NCBI RefSeq assembly: GCF_018207095.1
Contig: NZ_QOCZ01000020.1
Location: 59,356-123,355, forward strand
Length of the DNA stretch: 64,000 nucleotides
Source: Nocardiopsis sp. MG754419
GTDB lineage: Bacteria; Actinomycetota; Actinomycetes; Streptosporangiales; Streptosporangiaceae
Reading direction: 5' to 3'
Shown here: positions 59,816 to 64,000 of the stretch, in pieces
How positions within the stretch are numbered: position 1 is the stretch's first letter
How the letters are laid out: every line of letters starts with the position of its first letter
Translations under genes and position numbers: made by a program
The notes under the pieces: generated by a model
The model's database searches: none
What the model was told of the DNA's origin: nothing
Seen by the model: only the letters and a program-made list of their open reading frames with translations

Positions 59816-60358
59816 ATGAGCACCGATCCCCGGATCGCCGCACGTTTCAGCGATCTGTTCGACGTCCTGGACACCGACGGCGACAAGGCCGTGACCTGGA
59901 TCGACTACGAACGACTCGTGGACCGCTACGTCTCCGGCTACGGCTTGGACGGCGACCATCCCCGCGCCCTGGCGATCCGAGCGGCGTACGTGTCCCTGTG
60001 GCGCAAACTCGTGGACCTCTCCGGCGCCGACACCGACGGCCTGGACCGGGAACGGTTCGTGGCCGCCATGCACGCCGCGTCGGAGGACCGGAATCGATCC
60101 AACGCCGCCGAGGCCGTGGCCGAGGCGGTGTTCGACCTGTTGGACGCCGACGGGGACGGCCGGATCAGCGAGGCCGAGTTCCTGGTCTACGCGAAGGTCC
60201 TGGGCACCGAGGAGCCGAGCGCCCGCACCCGGTTCGCGCACGTGGACACCGACGGCGACGGCTTCCTCAGTCGGGAGGAGTTCGTGCTGTCGGCCCGACG
60301 TTTCCTGTTCGGCGACGACATCGACTCCCCCGGTGGCTTCGTGTTCGGTGTGGTCTGA
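59816..60358 (+). CDS. EF-hand calcium-binding protein (calerythrin/CabD-like)
   Basis: 180 residues. Three clear EF-hand loops are visible: DTDGDKAVTWID near residue 20, DADGDGRISEAEF near 108 and DTDGDGFLSREEF near 142. A degenerate loop, DTDGLDRERF, lies near 72. The layout matches calerythrin-like cytosolic Ca2+ buffers or sensors in actinobacteria. ATG 59816 has GGAGGAGA upstream. It converges with the adnB gene. Confidence 0.92.
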   Translation: MSTDPRIAARFSDLFDVLDTDGDKAVTWIDYERLVDRYVSGYGLDGDHPRALAIRAAYVSLWRKLVDLSGADTDGLDRERFVAAMHAASEDRNRSNAAEAVAEAVFDLLDADGDGRISEAEFLVYAKVLGTEEPSARTRFAHVDTDGDGFLSREEFVLSARRFLFGDDIDSPGGFVFGVV

Positions 60359-60508
60359 CCCGGGCGGCACCGGCCCGGTCCGCGCCCACGTCGCCGCAGA
60401 CCGGGGCGCCGAACCAGGGCGAGGCCGGACGCGGGCGGCACCGGTTCCTCGGCGGTGTCACCCGCCCGGTCGTGGCCGCGCGGAGGCCACGACCGGGGTC
60501 ACCGGACC

Positions 60509-63500
60509 TCAGCCGGGTTCGGGGAGCCGGGTGAACAGTGCCGCCAGCCCCTCGGCGTCGAGCAGGTCCACGGGGCGGACGGTCTCGTTCGCGCGCACGT
60601 AGTGGAAGGCCGCCCGCACCTCCTCGGGGTCCACCCCGACCAGGTCGGCCCAGGCCAGCCGGTAGGCGGCCAACTGCACGCCCACGGCCCGGCGTTCGGC
60701 GGCGTTGCCGGGCGGACGTCCGGTCTTCCAGTCGACGACGTCGTAGGTGCCGGAGTCGGGGTCGTGGAACACCGCGTCCATGCGGCCGCGCACGAGACGG
60801 TCGCCGATGACCGTCTCGAACGGCACCTCGACCTCCTGCGGCACCCGAGGGCCCCACTCGCTCTCCTCGAACCGTCGTTGGAGCTCGGCGAGGTCCTCGT
60901 CGTCTCCCGCGGTCTCGTCGGCGGCCCCGGGCAGCTCGTCGAGCAGGGTGACGTTCTGGCCGAACCGCTGTTCCAACCAGGAGTGGAAGGCCGTACCGCG
61001 CCGTGTGTGCGGGGCCGGCGGCCGGGGCAGGGGACGGCGGATCTGCCGGGCCAGCGCCGCGGGGTCGCGGGCCAGCCACACCATGGACGAGACCGACAGG
61101 TGGTCGGGCAGCTCCACCTCGACCGGGCCCTCCCCCGGGCCGGTGGCGGACCGGTCCCGGTGCGCGAGCAGCAGTTCGGTGTCGCGTTCCCACCCCTGGA
61201 GGCGGCGGCGCAACGCCTCGGGGGTCTTGGTGGGCAGCGCGGACTCCCCGGCGCGCAGCCGGGCACGGGCCCGTTCGACCATCGCCGCGCCTGACAGGAT
61301 CTGGGCACGGCGCGTGTCCGTGACCGGGTCGGGTGCGTCGGGGACGGTGGTCCCCCCGTCCGGGTGCGGTTCCGGATCGGCCCCGACGGCGTCGGCGGGC
61401 TCGGCGGCCACCGGTGTTCCGGGCATGGTCGGGCCGTCCCCGTCGTCGTTTTCACCGGCATCGGTGTCGGCACCGACGACCGGGAGGTCGGCGGGCGGCC
61501 ACAGCGCGGAGGACTCCTCGTCGTCGTGCGGGTTGGTGTCCTCGGGGTCCGGCGGTGGAGCCCAGGTCACCACGGTGCCCGCGCCCTTCTCGCACGCCTC
61601 GCGGATCTCGTCCAGGAACACCGAGGGTCCACGGGGCGTACCGCCGGTGCGCCCCCACCAGTGGCCGGTGCACACCAGCGCGTAGGAGGCCCGGGTGACC
61701 GCCACGTACGCCAGCCGACGCTCCTCCATGAGGTGGCGGGCCTCCTCCGCCGCCTTGAACTCGGCGATGTCCTCCTTCTCGACCCCGCGCAGCGCGGGCA
61801 GCCCGGCCCGGTCGCCCCGCAGCGGGTAGGGCAGCAGGTGGTCGGCCTTGACCCAGGCCAGGGAGTCGCGGGCCTTGGCGGGGAACAACGGGGCGCGCTT
61901 GCCGGCGCTGACGCCGGGCAGGAACACCACCGGCCACTCCAGTCCCTTGGCACCGTGCATGGTCATGAGCTTGACGCTGTCGGAACCTCCCACGCGTTCG
62001 CCCGGGCTGAGGGCGCCCTCGTTCTCCTGGGCGGCGTTGAGGTAACCGAGGAAGGAGCCCAGGGTGGGGTCCTCGGTGTTGCCGACGAAGCGCACCGCGT
62101 GGTCGACGAAGGCGTCGAGGTCGGCGCGGGCCGACAACGGATCCCGGTGGGTCCGGGACCCCACCTCGATGTCCAGACCGAGCATGCGTTCGACCTCGGT
62201 GATGAGGTCGGGCAGGGGTTGGCCCACGAGCCTGCGCAGGGAGCGCAGTTCCTCGGCCAGCCGACCCAGTCGCGCGAAGGCGGTCGGCGAGTAGTGGTCG
62301 GCGGGGCCGGGGTCGTCGACGGCGTCCACGAGGCTGCCGCTCTCGGCGGTGAGGTCCAGAACGGTACGGCGCAGCAGATCGTCACCGTCGTCGTCCTCAC
62401 CGGCGGGGCCCGCCGTGGTGAGGTCGCGGCGGGTGTGCCGCGCCAGTTCGGCGGCGCGGGCGCCCAAGGCGGCGAGGTCCCGCGGTCCCAGGCGCCAGCG
62501 GGGGCCGGTGAGCAGACGGGCGAGCTCGTTGCCCGCCGAGGCGTCGTGGACCACGCGCAGGGTGGCGATGATGTCGCGCACCTCGGGCACGAGCATGAGT
62601 CCGCCCAGCCCCACGACCTCGACGGGGATGTCCAGGGCCTCCAGCGCCTCCCGCAGCGGCGGGAACTGTGAACGCCTGCGGCACAGGATCGCGATGTCGC
62701 CGGGTCCGACCGCCCCGTCGGAGGCACCGCCCGACTCGCCCTCGGGCCAGACCCGGTCGTCCGGCGCGAACACGGACCCGCCGGGGTCGTCGGCGCTCGC
62801 GCGGACCAGCCGGCTCACCTGGTCGGCGATCCAGGCGGCCTCCTCCGTCTCGGTGGTGAAGAGCGCCGCCATGGCGGTGCCACGGTCGCGGCGGGCCGGG
62901 CCGGGGTAGAGAACGGGCACGTCCGGGGCCTCGGCGCGCAACTCCTCCGAGGTGCGTTCGGCCACGTCCAGGACGCGCTCCCCGTTACGGAAGCTGACCG
63001 ACAGGCGCCGCACAGGAGCGGGTCGGCCGGGGGCCACCGGAAAGTCGGTGGGGAACCCGGTGAGGTTGGCGGCGATCGCGCCCCGCCACCCGTAAATGGA
63101 CTGGCAGGGGTCGCCCACGGCGGTCACCGGATGGCCCTCGCCGAACAGGGCCCGCAGCAGCACGAGCTGTGCGTGGCTGGTGTCCTGGTACTCGTCCAGG
63201 AGCACCACCCGGAAACGTCCGCGTTCGATCAGACCCACCTCGGGATGGTGGAGGGCGATGCGGGCGGCCAAGGCCATCTGGTCGCCGAAGTCCATCGTCT
63301 CGCGGGCCTGCTTGGCCTGGTTGTAGCGGTCGACCAGGGGAAGGAGCTCCTCCCGGCGACGCTGGGTGTCGACCAGTTCCCTGGTCTCCTTCGTGGGTTT
63401 GCGCCTCATCGCGTCCACACCGGACTGGATCCAGCGGCCCACCCCGCGCACCTGGTCGGTGGTGGCCAGGTGGTCGGCGATCTGCCCGGACAGGTCCAGG

Positions 63501-64000
63501 ACCCGACGGGTGACGGTGTCCGCGCCGACGTTGACGTGGTCCATCGGCCCGTCGTACTCACCGACGATCCGGGCCGCCAGCTGCCAGGACTGCCCCTCAC
63601 TGAGCAGCCGTGTGGTGGGCTCCACCGCCTCACGCAGGGCGTGGTCGGCCACGATGCGTCCCGCGTAGGCGTTGTAGGTGGAGATCGTGGGTTCGCCGTC
63701 CAGCGGTTCCTCGGGGAACAGCTCGGTGGCGCGCAACTGCTCCAGGCGTGTGCGCACGCGTTCGGCCAGCTCACTGGTGGCCTTACGGGTGAAGGTCAGG
63801 CCCAGCACCTGCTCGGGACGCACGTGACCGTTGGCGACCAGCCAGACCACGCGGGCGGCCATCGTCTCGCTCTTGCCGGACCCGGCACCCGCGATCACCA
63901 CACCCGGTTCCAGGGGCGCGGAGATGACCCGCGCCTGTTCGACGGTGGGTTCGGGGCGTCGGAGGAGGCGGGCGAGTTCCGCGGGGCCGAAGGTGGGAGC
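60509..64000 (-). CDS. adnB: AdnB-type helicase-nuclease (AdnAB complex), 5' end cut by the window
   Basis: More than 1160 residues are visible. The start lies beyond the right edge; reading continues upstream of the internal GTG 63901 through a segment including PTVEQARVISAPLEP. Motifs: Walker A AGAGSGKS, motif II LLDEYQDTSHAQ, motif V MHGAKGLEWPVVFLPG and motif VI YVAVTRASYALV. At the C-terminus a RecB-type nuclease domain has GTAFHSWLEQRF, then DAVFHDPDSGTYDVVDWKTG (PD-D/ExK). This is the AdnB layout of the mycobacterial AdnAB end-resection machine. In mycobacteria adnA lies upstream of adnB, so adnA is expected just outside the window. It is close to nudC, as in mycobacteria. Confidence 0.85.
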   Translation of the reverse strand, partial: APTFGPAELARLLRRPEPTVEQARVISAPLEPGVVIAGAGSGKSETMAARVVWLVANGHVRPEQVLGLTFTRKATSELAERVRTRLEQLRATELFPEEPLDGEPTISTYNAYAGRIVADHALREAVEPTTRLLSEGQSWQLAARIVGEYDGPMDHVNVGADTVTRRVLDLSGQIADHLATTDQVRGVGRWIQSGVDAMRRKPTKETRELVDTQRRREELLPLVDRYNQAKQARETMDFGDQMALAARIALHHPEVGLIERGRFRVVLLDEYQDTSHAQLVLLRALFGEGHPVTAVGDPCQSIYGWRGAIAANLTGFPTDFPVAPGRPAPVRRLSVSFRNGERVLDVAERTSEELRAEAPDVPVLYPGPARRDRGTAMAALFTTETEEAAWIADQVSRLVRASADDPGGSVFAPDDRVWPEGESGGASDGAVGPGDIAILCRRRSQFPPLREALEALDIPVEVVGLGGLMLVPEVRDIIATLRVVHDASAGNELARLLTGPRWRLGPRDLAALGARAAELARHTRRDLTTAGPAGEDDDGDDLLRRTVLDLTAESGSLVDAVDDPGPADHYSPTAFARLGRLAEELRSLRRLVGQPLPDLITEVERMLGLDIEVGSRTHRDPLSARADLDAFVDHAVRFVGNTEDPTLGSFLGYLNAAQENEGALSPGERVGGSDSVKLMTMHGAKGLEWPVVFLPGVSAGKRAPLFPAKARDSLAWVKADHLLPYPLRGDRAGLPALRGVEKEDIAEFKAAEEARHLMEERRLAYVAVTRASYALVCTGHWWGRTGGTPRGPSVFLDEIREACEKGAGTVVTWAPPPDPEDTNPHDDEESSALWPPADLPVVGADTDAGENDDGDGPTMPGTPVAAEPADAVGADPEPHPDGGTTVPDAPDPVTDTRRAQILSGAAMVERARARLRAGESALPTKTPEALRRRLQGWERDTELLLAHRDRSATGPGEGPVEVELPDHLSVSSMVWLARDPAALARQIRRPLPRPPAPHTRRGTAFHSWLEQRFGQNVTLLDELPGAADETAGDDEDLAELQRRFEESEWGPRVPQEVEVPFETVIGDRLVRGRMDAVFHDPDSGTYDVVDWKTGRPPGNAAERRAVGVQLAAYRLAWADLVGVDPEEVRAAFHYVRANETVRPVDLLDAEGLAALFTRLPEPG

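Overview
The window is 64 kb of very GC-rich, gene-dense chromosome from a filamentous actinobacterium. Several features are typical of that phylum: two WhiB-family regulators, coenzyme F420 genes (fbiA, fbiB, fbiC), mycoredoxin, UvrD2 with an HRDC domain, an AdnB-type helicase-nuclease, DUF3499, DUF5719, PPA1309, TIGR03089 and UPF0182 proteins. Codon style and gene set fit a Nocardiopsis-like member of the Nocardiopsaceae; that placement is inferred from memory, not from a search. I see no prophage, transposase, integrase, CRISPR array, rRNA or obvious secondary-metabolite cluster, so this is mainly core chromosome.

Region 1 (1-20 kb) is a cell-envelope and F420 block. It holds the 5' part of a Ser/Thr kinase, a Trm112-like protein, manB, DUF3499, a zincin-like protein without zinc ligands, DUF5719, a 1150-residue membrane glycosyltransferase, whmD (whiB2), a membrane protein with a Gln/Tyr/Gly-rich repeat tail, fbiA-fbiB, a Na+/H+ antiporter, a GH18 lipoprotein and fbiC. 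As I recall it, the order manB/DUF3499/zincin/whiB2/fbiA/fbiB matches a conserved mycobacterial block.

Region 2 (20-40 kb) starts with a lipid-linked-glycan gene set: a UPF0104-type flippase, a GT4, a GT2 and a polytopic GT-C-like protein. After it come TIGR03089, an amidohydrolase, a Scr1/DUF5753 regulator, a cyclophilin lipoprotein, a cysteine desulfurase, aroA-rsgA, a TetR regulator, hisN, a lipoprotein and a MacB-like ABC exporter operon (permease, adaptor, ATPase). The reading frame at the start of rsgA is broken. Two initiator tRNA genes follow, each with its own promoter and terminator.

Region 3 (40-64 kb) is a second conserved actinobacterial block: UPF0182, PPA1309, a PDZ/Lon-type protease, moaE, an SDR protein, a TIGR03624 protein, a NUDIX protein, a YgjP-type metallopeptidase, whiB7, tesB, uvrD2, mycoredoxin, an ANTAR regulator, nudC, an M20 dipeptidase, an SRPBCC protein, an EF-hand protein and adnB (cut by the window end). 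whiB7 lies behind a long leader with an AT-rich-box promoter, a 10-codon uORF, a 116-codon ORF and a Rho-independent terminator, which resembles antibiotic-responsive ribosome-mediated attenuation.

At least eleven genes show a TAnnnT-like hexamer 6-8 nt before the start codon and little or no Shine-Dalgarno sequence, so leaderless transcription is probably common here. The best leads are the whiB7 leader and its unknown ORF, the frame break in rsgA, a paired GTGG-N4-CCAC element at the whmD promoter, the prion-like repeat membrane protein, and the glycosyltransferase/flippase group.
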